DNA of 64,000 bases from Methyloligella solikamskensis (GCF_042676065.1 NZ_JBHTJO010000001.1:2669178-2733177), one strand, 5' to 3'; positions 1 through 9,247 are shown, numbered from the stretch's first letter. Numbers and translations: made by a program. The notes: a model not told the origin generated them from the letters alone.

Positions 1-88
1 GGCGGTACGGGCCGGGCGGCGTCGCGGTCGCGGCGTAGTAGGAGTCCGGATACTCTCCCGGACGGTCGTTGATGGTCAGAATGTCCAT
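1..88 (-). CDS. puuB: FAD-dependent oxidoreductase, gamma-glutamylputrescine oxidase-like (N-terminal 29 residues only)
   Basis: Only the first 29 codons lie inside the window; the gene runs off the left edge. The protein begins MDILTINDRPGEYPDSYY, a leader typical of PuuB/OrdL-type amine oxidases just before their FAD-binding fold (family knowledge; the fold itself is not visible). It follows the aminotransferase by 23 nt in the same direction, and the order glutamine synthetase, aminotransferase, FAD oxidase is the usual one for gamma-glutamyl-polyamine catabolism. The FAD enzyme would oxidise the gamma-glutamylated amine made by the synthetase. The identity rests on a short leader plus context, so the call is tentative. 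Confidence 0.55.
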   Translation of the reverse strand, partial: MDILTINDRPGEYPDSYYAATATPPGPYR

Positions 89-111
89 GGGTCGCGTTGC
101 GCAAGCGCTTG

Positions 112-1527
112 TTAGGCGGCCTGCAGCAGACCTTCGCTTTGGATGCGGTCGTAGGTTTGATCGAGAGACTTCCAGACCCGTTCCATCAGCAAGTCGATCT
201 CGTCCTCCGAGATGACAAGCGGCGGCGCGATGATCATGCGGTCGCCGACGGCGCGCATCACCAGTTGGTTCGCCATGCACATATCTCGGCACAGGAGCCC
301 GACCGTGCCTTCTTCGGCGGCGAATTTTGCGCGGGATTCCTTGTCCGGCGTCAGGGCGATGGACGCGATCAGCCCCTTGATCTTGGCCTCGCCCACCAGG
401 GGGTGCCCGGCCAGCGCCTCCCACTTCTCCTTGATGTAGGGGCCGGTCGTCTCCTTGACCCGGTCGACGATGCCTTCCTCTGAGAGGATGCGCAGATTCT
501 CAAGTGCGACGGCCGCTGCCACGGGGTGGGCGGAATAGGTGAAGCCGTGATTGAACTCGCCGCTGTCGTTGATCACCGCGGCGACCTCGTCACTCACGAG
601 CGAGCCGCCGATGGGCATGTAGCCTGAGGACAAGGCCTTGGCGATGGTGACGATGTCCGGGTCGATGCCATAGTGCTGGAAGCCGAACCACTCGCCGGTG
701 CGCCCGAAGCCGCAGATCACCTCGTCGGCGATCATGAGGATGTCGTACTTCTTCAGGATGCGGTTCATCTCGGGCCAGTAGCTGTCCGGCGGGATGATGA
801 CGCCGCCGGCCCCTTGGATCGGCTCGGCGATGAAGGCCGCGACCTTGTCCTCGCCAAGCTCCAGAATCTTCTCTTCCAGCTCGCGGGCCCGGGCCAACCC
901 GAACTCTTCCGGGCTCATTTCGCCGCCTTCGGACCACCAGTCGGGCTGATTGATATGCACGATGCCGGGAATGGGAAGACCGCCCTGCTCGTGCATGAGC
1001 TTCATGCCGCCGAAGGAGGCCGCGCCCACGGTCGAGCCGTGATAGCCGTTCCAGCGTGCGATGATGGTCTGCTTCTCAGGCTTGCCCTTGGCGGCCCAGT
1101 AATGGCGCACCAGACGGAGATTGGTGTCGTTCGCCTCCGACCCCGAGGTTGAGAAGAAGACATGGTTCAGATCACCCGGCGCCAGCTCGGCGAGACGCGT
1201 GGCCAGACGGATGGCCGGCACGTGGGATGTCTGGAAGAAGGTGTTGTAGTAGGGAAGCTGCTTCATCTGCGCAGCGGCGACGTCGGCAAGCTCATCGCGC
1301 CCGTAGCCGATCGCGACGCACCAGAGCCCCGCCATCCCGTCCAGGATCTCGTTACCCAGGCTGTCGCGCAGGAACACGCCGTCGGCCTCGGTGATGATGC
1401 GGACGCCCTTGGCGCCGAGCTCGCTACCATGGGTGAAAGGATGCAGGTGATGGGCCGCATCCATGCGCTGCAGCTGCTCGGTCGAATAGTTCAAGGTTGT
1501 GTTCACGGTCTTGGCCCCGTCCCTCAT
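112..1527 (-). CDS. Class III (omega-amino acid/polyamine) aminotransferase, PLP-dependent
   Basis: A 471-residue fold-type I PLP aminotransferase. Visible landmarks are the SGSEAND stretch (about residues 129-135), the cofactor aspartate in IADEVICGFGRTGEWF (about D268) and the Schiff-base lysine in TIAKALSSGY (about K297). The best family match is SpuC/YgjG-like putrescine or omega-amino acid:pyruvate/2-oxoglutarate transaminases; the exact substrate cannot be read from sequence. An upstream in-frame start at 1560 is possible, but ATG 1527 overlaps the TAA of the glutamine synthetase gene (TAATG), implying translational coupling. With the neighbouring PuuA-like and PuuB-like genes it probably deaminates putrescine or 4-aminobutanoate. 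Confidence 0.85.
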   Translation of the reverse strand: MRDGAKTVNTTLNYSTEQLQRMDAAHHLHPFTHGSELGAKGVRIITEADGVFLRDSLGNEILDGMAGLWCVAIGYGRDELADVAAAQMKQLPYYNTFFQTSHVPAIRLATRLAELAPGDLNHVFFSTSGSEANDTNLRLVRHYWAAKGKPEKQTIIARWNGYHGSTVGAASFGGMKLMHEQGGLPIPGIVHINQPDWWSEGGEMSPEEFGLARARELEEKILELGEDKVAAFIAEPIQGAGGVIIPPDSYWPEMNRILKKYDILMIADEVICGFGRTGEWFGFQHYGIDPDIVTIAKALSSGYMPIGGSLVSDEVAAVINDSGEFNHGFTYSAHPVAAAVALENLRILSEEGIVDRVKETTGPYIKEKWEALAGHPLVGEAKIKGLIASIALTPDKESRAKFAAEEGTVGLLCRDMCMANQLVMRAVGDRMIIAPPLVISEDEIDLLMERVWKSLDQTYDRIQSEGLLQAA

Positions 1528-2912
1528 TACACGTTGAGCATCAGATGCTCGCGCTCCCACGGAGAAATCTCCTGCCGGAACTCGATGAGCTCGGCGTTCT
1601 TGATGGCTTCGAAGACGGTGCAGAACGGCTCGCCGAGAACGGCCCGGATGTCCTTTGCCGCCTCGAAACCCACTAGGGCCGCCGCCAGCCCGTCGGGCAG
1701 CACGCTGCCTTCACCCCAGACCTCACGGGTGGCCTCGGGGGTCGGCGCGGTCTCGTTCACCATTCCCAGATAACCGGCCGCCAGGCTGGCGGCGATGGCG
1801 AGATAGGGGTTCGTGTCGATGCCGATGATCCTGTTCTCGACGCGGCGGGATTCCGCATCGCAGATCGGAATCCGCAAGCCCGTGGTGCGATTGTCCTTCG
1901 ACCACTCGACGTTGTCCGGCGCGCTCATGCGGCCGTTCAGGCGGCGATAGCTGTTGGCGTAGGGCGCGAGCAGCGGCATCACCTCCACGAGGTGCTTCTG
2001 GGAGCCGCCGATGAAGTGCAGGAACTCCGGCGACACCTCCCCCTTCTTGTCGGAAAAGATGTTCGCACCGGTCTTGATGTCCACCACGCTCTGATGGATG
2101 TGCATGGCCGAGCCCGGCTCGTCGCGCATGGGCTTCGCCATGAAGGTGGCGAAGGTGTTGTGCTTCAGGGCGGCCTCGCGGATGGCACGCTTGAAATAGA
2201 AGACCTCGTCGGCCAGCCGGAGCGGATCGCCGTGCAGCAGATTCAGCTCGATCTGCCCCGCCCCACCTTCCTGGATCATCGTGTCGATGTTCAGGCCTTG
2301 CGCTTCGGCGAAGTCGTAGATCGTGTCGATGACCGGGCCGTACTCGTCGACGGCGACCATGGAGAAGGACTGACGTCCGGAGGCCGCACGTCCGGTTCGC
2401 CCGATGGGCGGTTCGATGGGCTCGTTGGGGTCGACATTGGGCTTGGTGAGATAGAATTCCAGCTCGGGCGCCACAACCGGGCGCCAGCCGCGCTTCTCAT
2501 AGAGGCCCACGACCCGCTTCAGAACGTTGCGGGGGGCGACCTCGATCGGTTCGCCACCACGGGTCTGCAGATCGCAGATGACCTGAAGGGTCACATCATC
2601 CGCCCAGGCCGCCGCGCAGGCCGTGCTCATGTCGGGAATCAGCGCGATATCCCTCTCCATCCACTGGTTCTCGATCTGATCGATCTCGACATAGTCGCCG
2701 GTGATCGTCTGATAGAAGAGGGAGTCAGGCAGATAGTAGATGGTGTTTGGCGAGAACTTCTCCGACGGCATGGCCTTGCCGCGGGACATCCCCACCATGT
2801 CGGGGATGATGCACTGAACCTCCTCCACCCGCTCGTCGCCGCGGAATTGATGGAAGGTCTCAGGAAGTAGGTCGAACCAGTCTGGCTTTGTAAAGCGGGT
2901 CACGCTGCACAC
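1527..2912 (-). CDS. puuA: Glutamine synthetase family protein, PuuA-like gamma-glutamylputrescine synthetase
   Basis: About 461 residues, the size of PuuA/GlnT-type enzymes. The catalytic core shows the metal/ATP-site segments GGAGQIELNLLHGD, GSAMHIHQS and NRTTGLRIP in GS order. Such enzymes ligate glutamate to putrescine or other amines, the first step of the gamma-glutamyl pathway. The start is uncertain: GTG 2912 gives the longest form, another GTG lies at 2903, and neither has a strong ribosome-binding site. It is coupled to the aminotransferase downstream, and two TGATCA-centred candidate operators lie 100-145 nt upstream. A true ammonia-assimilating GlnA is less likely given the neighbours. 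Confidence 0.82.
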   Translation of the reverse strand: MCSVTRFTKPDWFDLLPETFHQFRGDERVEEVQCIIPDMVGMSRGKAMPSEKFSPNTIYYLPDSLFYQTITGDYVEIDQIENQWMERDIALIPDMSTACAAAWADDVTLQVICDLQTRGGEPIEVAPRNVLKRVVGLYEKRGWRPVVAPELEFYLTKPNVDPNEPIEPPIGRTGRAASGRQSFSMVAVDEYGPVIDTIYDFAEAQGLNIDTMIQEGGAGQIELNLLHGDPLRLADEVFYFKRAIREAALKHNTFATFMAKPMRDEPGSAMHIHQSVVDIKTGANIFSDKKGEVSPEFLHFIGGSQKHLVEVMPLLAPYANSYRRLNGRMSAPDNVEWSKDNRTTGLRIPICDAESRRVENRIIGIDTNPYLAIAASLAAGYLGMVNETAPTPEATREVWGEGSVLPDGLAAALVGFEAAKDIRAVLGEPFCTVFEAIKNAELIEFRQEISPWEREHLMLNV

Positions 2913-3015
2913 ACATCATAAAGGCATGAAAGATAAGGGCGCGGACACATGTCCGAACGCCGGGATATTGCTCGGCCGGCACCGCTTCGCCAATTGTGGA
3001 TTGTTGCCATGCATA

Positions 3016-3056
3016 AATCTGATCAAAAAATTCCCGTCAAGAAATTTTGATCAAAT
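3016..3056. promoter_or_regulatory. Two TGATCA-centred candidate operators upstream of the glutamine synthetase gene
   Basis: TGATCA at 3020-3025 (in an AT-rich setting) and the palindrome TTTGATCAAA at 3046-3055, the latter overlapping the last codons of the GntR gene. The same core recurs as ATTTGATCAAAT at 3831-3842 before potF. Symmetric sites flanking a GntR/FCD gene suggest its binding sites. Seen directly: the repeats and positions. Inferred: their role. Confidence 0.5.
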
Positions 3057-3723
3057 CCTCCTTTTGCGCATCCCCCTCGAACAACCCGCTGCGGATGGTG
3101 TCGATCCCCTGGAGGATATCCTCCCGCATGGCGTCCTCGACCTTGTCGGGCCGGTTGTCCCTCAGCGCGGCCAGCGCCTGCTCGTGCATGTCGATCAGAT
3201 TGAAGGTGCCGAAGCGACCGAACATCACGCGCAAGGAGGGGCCGGTCTTCAGCCAGAGCCGCTCCACGATGTTGATTAGCTCGCGCTTTCCCGATGCCTG
3301 ATAGATGGCCATGTGGAAGCGATAGTTCTGGATCAGGTACTCGCGCACATTGCCGTGCTCGATCGCCGAGTTCAGGGCCTGGTCGATCATGTCGAGCTCA
3401 TAGACCTTGCTAACGCCGATCTTCTCGGCCCCCCAACGCGCCAGCTTCGGCTCGATAGCCAAGCGCGCGAAGGCGAATTCCTCAAGCTTCGCTTCCGTCA
3501 TGACCGGTACGCAGACCCGGCGATTGCCCATGAATTCGAGCGCGCCTTCGCTGGTGAGACGGCGGATCGCCTCGCGCACGGGGGTCATCCCGGCACCCAG
3601 AACATTGGTGAGGCCCTGGATGGTCACCGCTTGCCCGGGAGCCAGCTCGCCGTAGAGGATCATGTCCCGAATGAGCTTGTAGACCCGAAGATGTGCCGGC
3701 TGTTTCAGGTTACCGACCTCCAA
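3037..3723 (-). CDS. GntR-family regulator with FCD ligand-binding domain
   Basis: 228 residues. The N-terminal winged helix (about 8-72) has the GntR signature LAPGQAVTIQGLTNVLGAGMTPVREAIRRL, followed by an all-helical FCD domain (about 80-215) in which RFHMAIYQASG carries the usual metal-binding histidine region. FadR-type FCD regulators sense small carboxylates or amines. It lies between the PuuA-like operon (same strand, downstream) and the divergent potF operon, so it is the natural candidate to control both. Palindromic TTGATCAA sites lie on both sides. The effector is unknown; a polyamine or gamma-glutamyl intermediate is an inference. Confidence 0.88.
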   Translation of the reverse strand: MEVGNLKQPAHLRVYKLIRDMILYGELAPGQAVTIQGLTNVLGAGMTPVREAIRRLTSEGALEFMGNRRVCVPVMTEAKLEEFAFARLAIEPKLARWGAEKIGVSKVYELDMIDQALNSAIEHGNVREYLIQNYRFHMAIYQASGKRELINIVERLWLKTGPSLRVMFGRFGTFNLIDMHEQALAALRDNRPDKVEDAMREDILQGIDTIRSGLFEGDAQKEDLIKIS

Positions 3724-3830
3724 CTGCCCTTGCCATTTTGCGAAATAACCGCTCTGATTTCCTGGGTTTAGCCTCGGCCGTCAGCGTCGAAGCGGCACGA
3801 CAGCCGTTTCGTCTTGCCACGCCAAACCAA

Positions 3831-3842
3831 ATTTGATCAAAT
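3831..3842. promoter_or_regulatory. Perfect 12-bp palindrome ATTTGATCAAAT before potF
   Basis: A self-complementary 12-mer centred about 50 nt before the potF start, in the 163-nt gap between the divergent GntR gene and potF. Its core matches the sites at 3020-3025 and 3046-3055. Placement near the likely promoter suggests an operator for the GntR-family regulator; no binding data are available here. Confidence 0.55.
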
Positions 3843-3886
3843 AATTTAGCGTAACTCGAAATCCAAGTCACGGAGTAGAGCACGAC

Positions 3887-4990
3887 ATGAGGTACATCTG
3901 GGTCATCTGCACCTGCCTGTTGGCATTCGCCGCCATGGTTCCCGCCAACAGCTCGCCCGCTTCTGCCGAAGAAGTCCACGTCTACAACTGGTCGGACTAC
4001 ATCGACGAGTCCCTGTTGAAGAAGTTCGAGGACGAGACCGGCATCAAGCTGGTCTATGACGTCTTCGACAGCAACGAAGTGCTTGAAACCAAGCTGCTCG
4101 CAGGCTCCTCGGGTTACGACGTCGTTGTCCCGTCCGCCACCTTCCTGGAGCGCCAGATTGAGGCGGGGGTGTTCCAACCGCTGGACTTTTCCAAGCTGCC
4201 GAACGCCGACAATCGCTGGGATGTGGTGATGGAGCGGCTCGAACCCTACGACCCGGGCAACAAGTATTCCGTCAACTACATGTGGGGCACCACCGGCATC
4301 GGCTATAACGTCGAGAAGGTGAAGGAGGCCCTTGGCGAGGATGCGCCGGTCAACAGCCTCGACCTGATCTTCAAGCCGGAGAATATGGAGAAGCTCTCCA
4401 AATGCGGCGTGATGTTCCTCGATGCCCCGACGGAGGTCATTCCGGCGGCGCTGAAATACATCGGCGAGGATCCCAATTCGAAGGATCCCGAGGTCATCGC
4501 CAAGGCCGAACCGGTGATCGCAGCGGTCCGCCCCTACATCCGCAAGTTCCACAGCTCCGAGTACATCAATGCCCTCGCGAACGGGAATATCTGCGTTGCG
4601 TTCGGCTGGTCGGGCGATGTCTTCCAGGCTCGCGACCGGGCTGCGGAAGCCGATAACGGTGTGGAAATCGGCTACAGCATTCCGAAGGAAGGTGCGCTGA
4701 TGTGGTTCGACCAGATGGCCATCCCGAAGGATGCGCCCAATCCGGATGCCGCGCACAAGTTCATCAACTTCATGATGGACGCCCAGAACATGGCCGACGC
4801 CTCCAACTACGTCTATTACGCGAACGGCAACAAAGCCTCGCAGGAACTGCTCGAAGAGGACGTGATCGGCGACCCGGCCATCTATCCCGACGAGGAGACG
4901 ATGGACAGCCTCTTCACCGTCTCCGCATACGACCCGAAGGTCCAGCGCGTGGTGACGCGGATGTGGACCCGGGTGAAGTCCGGAACATAG
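3887..4990 (+). CDS. potF: Putrescine/polyamine ABC transporter substrate-binding protein
   Basis: 367 residues with a Sec signal peptide (hydrophobic residues about 4-22, cleavage near PASA-EE). The mature protein opens EEVHVYNWSDYIDESLLKKFEDETGIKL, the PotF/PotD signature in which W and SDY line the amine pocket, and continues with GYDVVVPSATFLERQ and MWGTTGIGYN. Similarity is strongest to the putrescine-binding PotF/SpuD branch. It acts in the periplasm, delivering putrescine to the PotGHI membrane complex encoded immediately downstream. A strong hairpin follows the stop codon, probably to raise its expression over the membrane components. Confidence 0.92.
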   Translation: MRYIWVICTCLLAFAAMVPANSSPASAEEVHVYNWSDYIDESLLKKFEDETGIKLVYDVFDSNEVLETKLLAGSSGYDVVVPSATFLERQIEAGVFQPLDFSKLPNADNRWDVVMERLEPYDPGNKYSVNYMWGTTGIGYNVEKVKEALGEDAPVNSLDLIFKPENMEKLSKCGVMFLDAPTEVIPAALKYIGEDPNSKDPEVIAKAEPVIAAVRPYIRKFHSSEYINALANGNICVAFGWSGDVFQARDRAAEADNGVEIGYSIPKEGALMWFDQMAIPKDAPNPDAAHKFINFMMDAQNMADASNYVYYANGNKASQELLEEDVIGDPAIYPDEETMDSLFTVSAYDPKVQRVVTRMWTRVKSGT

Positions 4991-5001
4991 AGCAAGACAT
5001 C

Positions 5002-5032
5002 AATTGCGCGGGACCCTTCGTCCCGCGCAATT
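5002..5032 (+). terminator. Intercistronic 13-bp hairpin after potF
   Basis: AATTGCGCGGGAC (5002-5014) and GTCCCGCGCAATT (5020-5032) form a perfect 13-bp stem with a 5-nt loop, 12 nt after the potF stop. No U-tract follows, so it more likely blocks 3'-exonuclease decay or attenuates transcription than terminates fully, leaving more binding-protein mRNA than potGHI mRNA. Confidence 0.7.
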
Positions 5033-5068
5033 CGTATTTGGGGTGGGGCTGCAAAAAAGAAGACGGTG

Positions 5069-6211
5069 ATGGCTCAGAATGCTGCGACTGAAGGCTTCGC
5101 GCCTTGGAAAGATCCTGACGCAAATCCTCTAATCCGCTTTGAGAATGTTACGAAACGGTTCGGCGACTTTACCGCCGTCAACAATCTCAACCTGACGATC
5201 TACGAGCGGGAGTTCTTCGCGCTTCTCGGAGCATCGGGCTGCGGCAAGACGACGTTGCTGCGGATGCTGGCAGGCTTCGAAACGCCGACCGAGGGGTTCA
5301 TCGTGTTGGACGGCCAGCGCATCAACGATGTGCCGCCCAACAAGCGGGCGGTGAACATGATGTTCCAGAGCTATGCGCTGTTTCCGCATCTCAGCGTCTG
5401 GGACAACATCGCCTTCGGCCTGCGCCGCACGAAGATGGAAAAGGACGCCATCGGCGACCGGGTTCAGGAGATGCTGCGGCTGACCCAGCTCGACACCTTC
5501 GCCCGGCGCAAGCCGCATCAGCTCTCCGGCGGCCAGCGTCAGCGCGTGGCGCTCGCCCGTTCTCTCGCCAAGGCGCCGAAGCTGCTGCTGCTCGACGAGC
5601 CGCTCGCAGCGCTCGACAAGAAGCTGCGCCAGGAAACCCAGTTCGAACTGATGGATATCCAGGAGAAGACGGGCACCACCTTCGTGATCGTGACCCACGA
5701 TCAGGAAGAGGCGATGACCGTCGCGTCCAGGGTGGCCGTCATGAACAAGGGCGATGTCCTGCAGGTCGCAACGCCCGGCGAGATCTATGAAGCGCCAAAG
5801 TCGGTCTACGTCGCCGACTTCATCGGCGAGGTCAACATCATCGATGGGACCGTGAAGATTACGGGCCCCGAAGAGATCGCCATCCAGTACTCGGAAACGT
5901 CGCCGCCCATCCAGGCGACGGTCGATACGGAGGGCTTCAGCGACGGACAGAAGGTCTCGTACGCGATCCGACCGGAGAAGATCGGCGTCTCCTTGAACAA
6001 GGACGATCCGAGGCCGAACAAGGTCAAGGGCACGGTGGTCGACATCGCCTATCTGGGCAGCACCTCGACCTATCACGTGCGTCTTGATTGCGGCCAGATG
6101 GTATCCGCTCAGATGACCAATGTGCGGCGGATCGAGCACCGCGAGATCACCTGGGAAGACACGGTCTGGCTCAGCTGGAGCAAAACCGCCGGCCTCGTCT
6201 TGGTGAAGTAG
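5069..6211 (+). CDS. potG: Polyamine ABC transporter ATP-binding protein
   Basis: 380 residues. Walker A is GASGCGKTT, the Q-loop lies in MMFQSYALFPHLSV, the signature is LSGGQRQRVALARSLA, Walker B LLLLDEPLAALD and the switch histidine is in VTHDQEEAM. A C-terminal TOBE region (about 260-380) is typical of the PotA/PotG/MalK group. ATG 5069 is chosen over GTG 5066 because of its spacing from the purine-rich AAAAAAGAAG. It powers import with PotH and PotI and is in one transcription unit with potF. Confidence 0.93.
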   Translation: MAQNAATEGFAPWKDPDANPLIRFENVTKRFGDFTAVNNLNLTIYEREFFALLGASGCGKTTLLRMLAGFETPTEGFIVLDGQRINDVPPNKRAVNMMFQSYALFPHLSVWDNIAFGLRRTKMEKDAIGDRVQEMLRLTQLDTFARRKPHQLSGGQRQRVALARSLAKAPKLLLLDEPLAALDKKLRQETQFELMDIQEKTGTTFVIVTHDQEEAMTVASRVAVMNKGDVLQVATPGEIYEAPKSVYVADFIGEVNIIDGTVKITGPEEIAIQYSETSPPIQATVDTEGFSDGQKVSYAIRPEKIGVSLNKDDPRPNKVKGTVVDIAYLGSTSTYHVRLDCGQMVSAQMTNVRRIEHREITWEDTVWLSWSKTAGLVLVK

Positions 6212-6217
6212 CAGATC

Positions 6218-7114
6218 ATGAACCTCCGCCGTCTGCTCATCGTCATCATTCCCTACGCCTGGCTGGTCGGCCTTTTCCTCGTCCCGTTCCTGATCATCCT
6301 GAAGATCTCGCTATCGGACACGGCGATCGCCATTCCGCCCTACACGCCGACGCTCGATCTCTCGGCGGGATGGCAGGGGCTGAAGGATTTCTTCTCCGAG
6401 CTCGATCTGGAGAACTACTACTTCCTGTGGACCGATAGCCTCTACTGGAAGTCGTTTGTCTCCTCCATCACCATCGCGACGATCTCGACCCTCCTCACGC
6501 TGCTGGTCGGCTTTCCCATCGCCTACGCCATGGCGCGCGCGCCTTCGGCCTGGCGGCCAACGCTCATGATGCTGGTGATCCTGCCGTTTTGGACGTCCTT
6601 CCTGATCCGCGTCTATTCGTGGATGGGGATCCTCTCGACCAACGGCGTACTCAACAATTTCCTGATGTGGACGGGGCTTATCGACTCCCCATTCCAGATC
6701 CTGAACACGCCCACGGCGGTCTATATCGGCATCGTCTACACCTATCTGCCGTTCATGATCCTGCCGATCTACTCCACCCTGGAGAAGATGGACATGTCCT
6801 TGCTGGAAGCGGCGGAGGATCTGGGCTGCACGAGCTTTTCCGCATTCTGGCTGGTGACCGTACCGCTCGCTCGCTACGGCATCATCGCTGGCTGTTTCCT
6901 GGTCTTCATTCCGGTGAATGGCGAATTCGTCATTCCCTCGCTGCTCGGCGGCTCGCGCACCATGATGATCGGCAAGGTGCTGTGGGATGAGTTCTTTAAT
7001 AATCGCGACTGGCCGGTGGCGTCGGCGGTGGCCATCGTGCTGCTGCTGCTCCTGGTGGTGCCCATCGTGCTGTTCCAACGAGTGCAGCAGAAGCAAGAGG
7101 AGGCCGGGATATGA
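6218..7114 (+). CDS. potH: Polyamine ABC transporter permease
   Basis: 298 residues, six predicted membrane helices with the first at about 9-30. The EAA loop is readable as LLEAAEDLGCTSFSAFWLVTVPLA, which contacts the ATPase. The length and the long loop after helix 1 match PotH/PotB. It begins 6 nt after potG and overlaps potI by 4 nt (ATGA), so it is translated within the potFGHI unit. It forms the heterodimeric channel with PotI in the inner membrane. Confidence 0.92.
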   Translation: MNLRRLLIVIIPYAWLVGLFLVPFLIILKISLSDTAIAIPPYTPTLDLSAGWQGLKDFFSELDLENYYFLWTDSLYWKSFVSSITIATISTLLTLLVGFPIAYAMARAPSAWRPTLMMLVILPFWTSFLIRVYSWMGILSTNGVLNNFLMWTGLIDSPFQILNTPTAVYIGIVYTYLPFMILPIYSTLEKMDMSLLEAAEDLGCTSFSAFWLVTVPLARYGIIAGCFLVFIPVNGEFVIPSLLGGSRTMMIGKVLWDEFFNNRDWPVASAVAIVLLLLLVVPIVLFQRVQQKQEEAGI

Positions 7115-8025
7115 ACAGGCCCCTTAGCTGGTTCAACATCACATCCCTGACACTGGGCTTTACGTTCCTCTACCTGCCCATGGTCATCCTGGTCATCTAC
7201 AGCTTCAACGCCTCGAAGCTGGTGACCGTCTGGGCCGGTTTCTCGACCAAGTGGTATGTCCGGCTGCTGCATGACGAGCAGTTTCTAGACGCGGCATGGG
7301 TGACCCTGAAGGTCGCGGTCTTCTCCTCCACCCTGGCGGTCATCCTCGGCACCATGGCGGCCTATACGCTGGTGCGGATGCGGCGTTTCCCCGGACGTAC
7401 GATGTTTTCGGGCATGGTCTATGCGCCGCTCGTCATGCCTGACGTGATCATCGGTCTGTCGCTGCTTCTGCTCTTCATCGCAATCGGCCTGGACCGCGGT
7501 GTCTTCACCATCGTGCTGGCCCATACGACCTTCGCCATGTGCTACGTGGCCATCGTCGTTTCCTCGCGCCTGACGAGCTTCGACGAGTCCCTCGAAGAGG
7601 CGGCGCTCGATCTGGGCTGCACGCCGTTCGATGCCTTCAAATCCGTGACCCTGCCGATCATCGCACCGGCGGTGATCTCGGGCTGGCTGCTCTCCTTCAC
7701 CCTGTCGCTCGACGATCTGGTGATCGCTTCCTTCGTGACCGGTCCCTCCTCCACCACGCTGCCGATCAAGATCTTCTCCTCGATCCGGCTGGGCGTGAAT
7801 CCGGAGATCAACGCGCTCTCCACCATCATGATCGGCCTCGTAACGGTCGGCGTGCTTGCCGCCTCGCTGGTGTCGCGGCACACCATCGCCCGGCGCGAGC
7901 GGGAAGCGCTGGAAGCCAATCTCGCCCCCGTCACAGAACCTGCGCTCGCCAGCGCGACCGAAGGCGTGGTTCGGGACGAGGAAGAAGAGGAAGCCGAGAA
8001 GAAAGCGAGCGAGGCGCGGGCCTAG
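7111..8025 (+). CDS. potI: Polyamine ABC transporter permease
   Basis: 304 residues with six membrane helices and the EAA motif SLEEAALDLGCTPFDAFKSVTLP. It is somewhat longer than E. coli PotI because of a charged, Glu/Lys/Ala-rich cytoplasmic tail (last 35 residues or so, ending VRDEEEEEAEKKASEARA) that I would not expect in the family core. Its start overlaps potH (ATGA). Its last 4 nt overlap the 3' end of the convergent EamA gene, so the two genes share a termination zone. Confidence 0.92.
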   Translation: MNRPLSWFNITSLTLGFTFLYLPMVILVIYSFNASKLVTVWAGFSTKWYVRLLHDEQFLDAAWVTLKVAVFSSTLAVILGTMAAYTLVRMRRFPGRTMFSGMVYAPLVMPDVIIGLSLLLLFIAIGLDRGVFTIVLAHTTFAMCYVAIVVSSRLTSFDESLEEAALDLGCTPFDAFKSVTLPIIAPAVISGWLLSFTLSLDDLVIASFVTGPSSTTLPIKIFSSIRLGVNPEINALSTIMIGLVTVGVLAASLVSRHTIARREREALEANLAPVTEPALASATEGVVRDEEEEEAEKKASEARA

Positions 8026-8963
8026 AGCGGTGGCCGATCGCGTTTCATGATCATCTTCCGGTCGAAGCTCGCCGCCAGCAGGGCGACGACGATCAGAGCG
8101 CTGCCGGCCATCTGCATCGTGCTGATCGGCTCCCCCAAAAACGCCACCGCGCCACTGACGCCGAACACCGGGATGAGCGTCAGATAGAGGGCGGCCTTCT
8201 GCACCGGAATGGTTCTCACCGCATAGAGGTAGAGCCAGAAGGGCAGCGTGTGCTGCGCCAAACCCGAGAAGACCACGAACAGCCATTCGCCGGCCGTGGG
8301 CCAATCCGGCAGGCTTTCCCATCCGGCCCCAAGCGCGACCACGGTTACTGTGAGGATGATCACCAGACCGACGCTCTGCTGGAGGCCCGCCAGGAGCAGC
8401 GGCGGCGCGTGATTGGCCAACCGGCTGGAGAGCACCACATAGAGCGCGGCGAACAGCGTCGAGCAGACGATCAGCAGATCGCCGGCGGTGTGGACACCCC
8501 CTTCCCCGAAGCCGGTCGCGGTCACAAGCCCTGCGCCGATCACCGCCAGGACGATAGCCACGATATCGCGGCGGCGGCTCCGTTCTCGAAACACCAGGAA
8601 GAGGAGCGCCAGAGAGAGGACGGGCTCGGTGGCGCCAATGAGGGATGCGTTCGCGGCCGTGGTGAGCGCCAGGCCCTGCATGCCGACCACGTAGGAGAGG
8701 CCCGGCTCGAGCAGCCCGTTGAGCGCGGCGATGCGCATGGGGCGGCCGATCTTCGGCACGCCCTGGAGCCCCAGGACAATTGCCCAGATCACCGCGATGC
8801 TGGCGCAGAGCTGAACGGTAAGCAGAGAGAAGGGCGGCAGGATCGCCAGCGCGCCCTTGCTCATGACGGTCGCCAGGCCCCAGCAGGCGGCCGAGGCGAT
8901 CATGGCAAAGGTGGCCACGCCGATGCTGGGCGCCGGCGGCAATTCAAGCGCACGCGTTGTCAT
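8022..8963 (-). CDS. EamA/DMT-family membrane transporter
   Basis: 313 residues with about ten hydrophobic helices arranged as two EamA repeats of five. Phrases such as AACWGLATVMSKGAL near the N-terminus and PVFGVSGAVAFLGEPIS near the C-terminus are typical of RhaT/YdcZ-like drug/metabolite exporters. Substrates of this family are amino acids, amines or metabolites, usually exported; nothing here fixes the substrate. It is convergent with and overlaps potI by 4 nt, so a role in amine homeostasis is possible by location only. Confidence 0.85.
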   Translation of the reverse strand: MTTRALELPPAPSIGVATFAMIASAACWGLATVMSKGALAILPPFSLLTVQLCASIAVIWAIVLGLQGVPKIGRPMRIAALNGLLEPGLSYVVGMQGLALTTAANASLIGATEPVLSLALLFLVFRERSRRRDIVAIVLAVIGAGLVTATGFGEGGVHTAGDLLIVCSTLFAALYVVLSSRLANHAPPLLLAGLQQSVGLVIILTVTVVALGAGWESLPDWPTAGEWLFVVFSGLAQHTLPFWLYLYAVRTIPVQKAALYLTLIPVFGVSGAVAFLGEPISTMQMAGSALIVVALLAASFDRKMIMKRDRPPL

Positions 8964-9247
8964 GATCTGAAGTGCTTTTTTGGTCTGAGCTGCTCGCGCA
9001 GGTTCGGCGCAAGGCCGCCGAAATCGGTCCTGATCATTTCAACATCCGAAGGGAGGTCGCTTCGGCTTCTGCCGATGAAGGACCGCGCCTCAACTCCATC
9101 TTAGGGTGATCCGGCCGCCGAACTCCTATGCTGGTCCGCGGCCGATAAACTGATGCCCGGCAATCTAGCATCTGACGGGGCATTCGGCGCGCGGCAATGC
9201 GCGCTTTTTCGGGAATTGTCGCCGATCTCGACCGGCCCGCACCGCGA

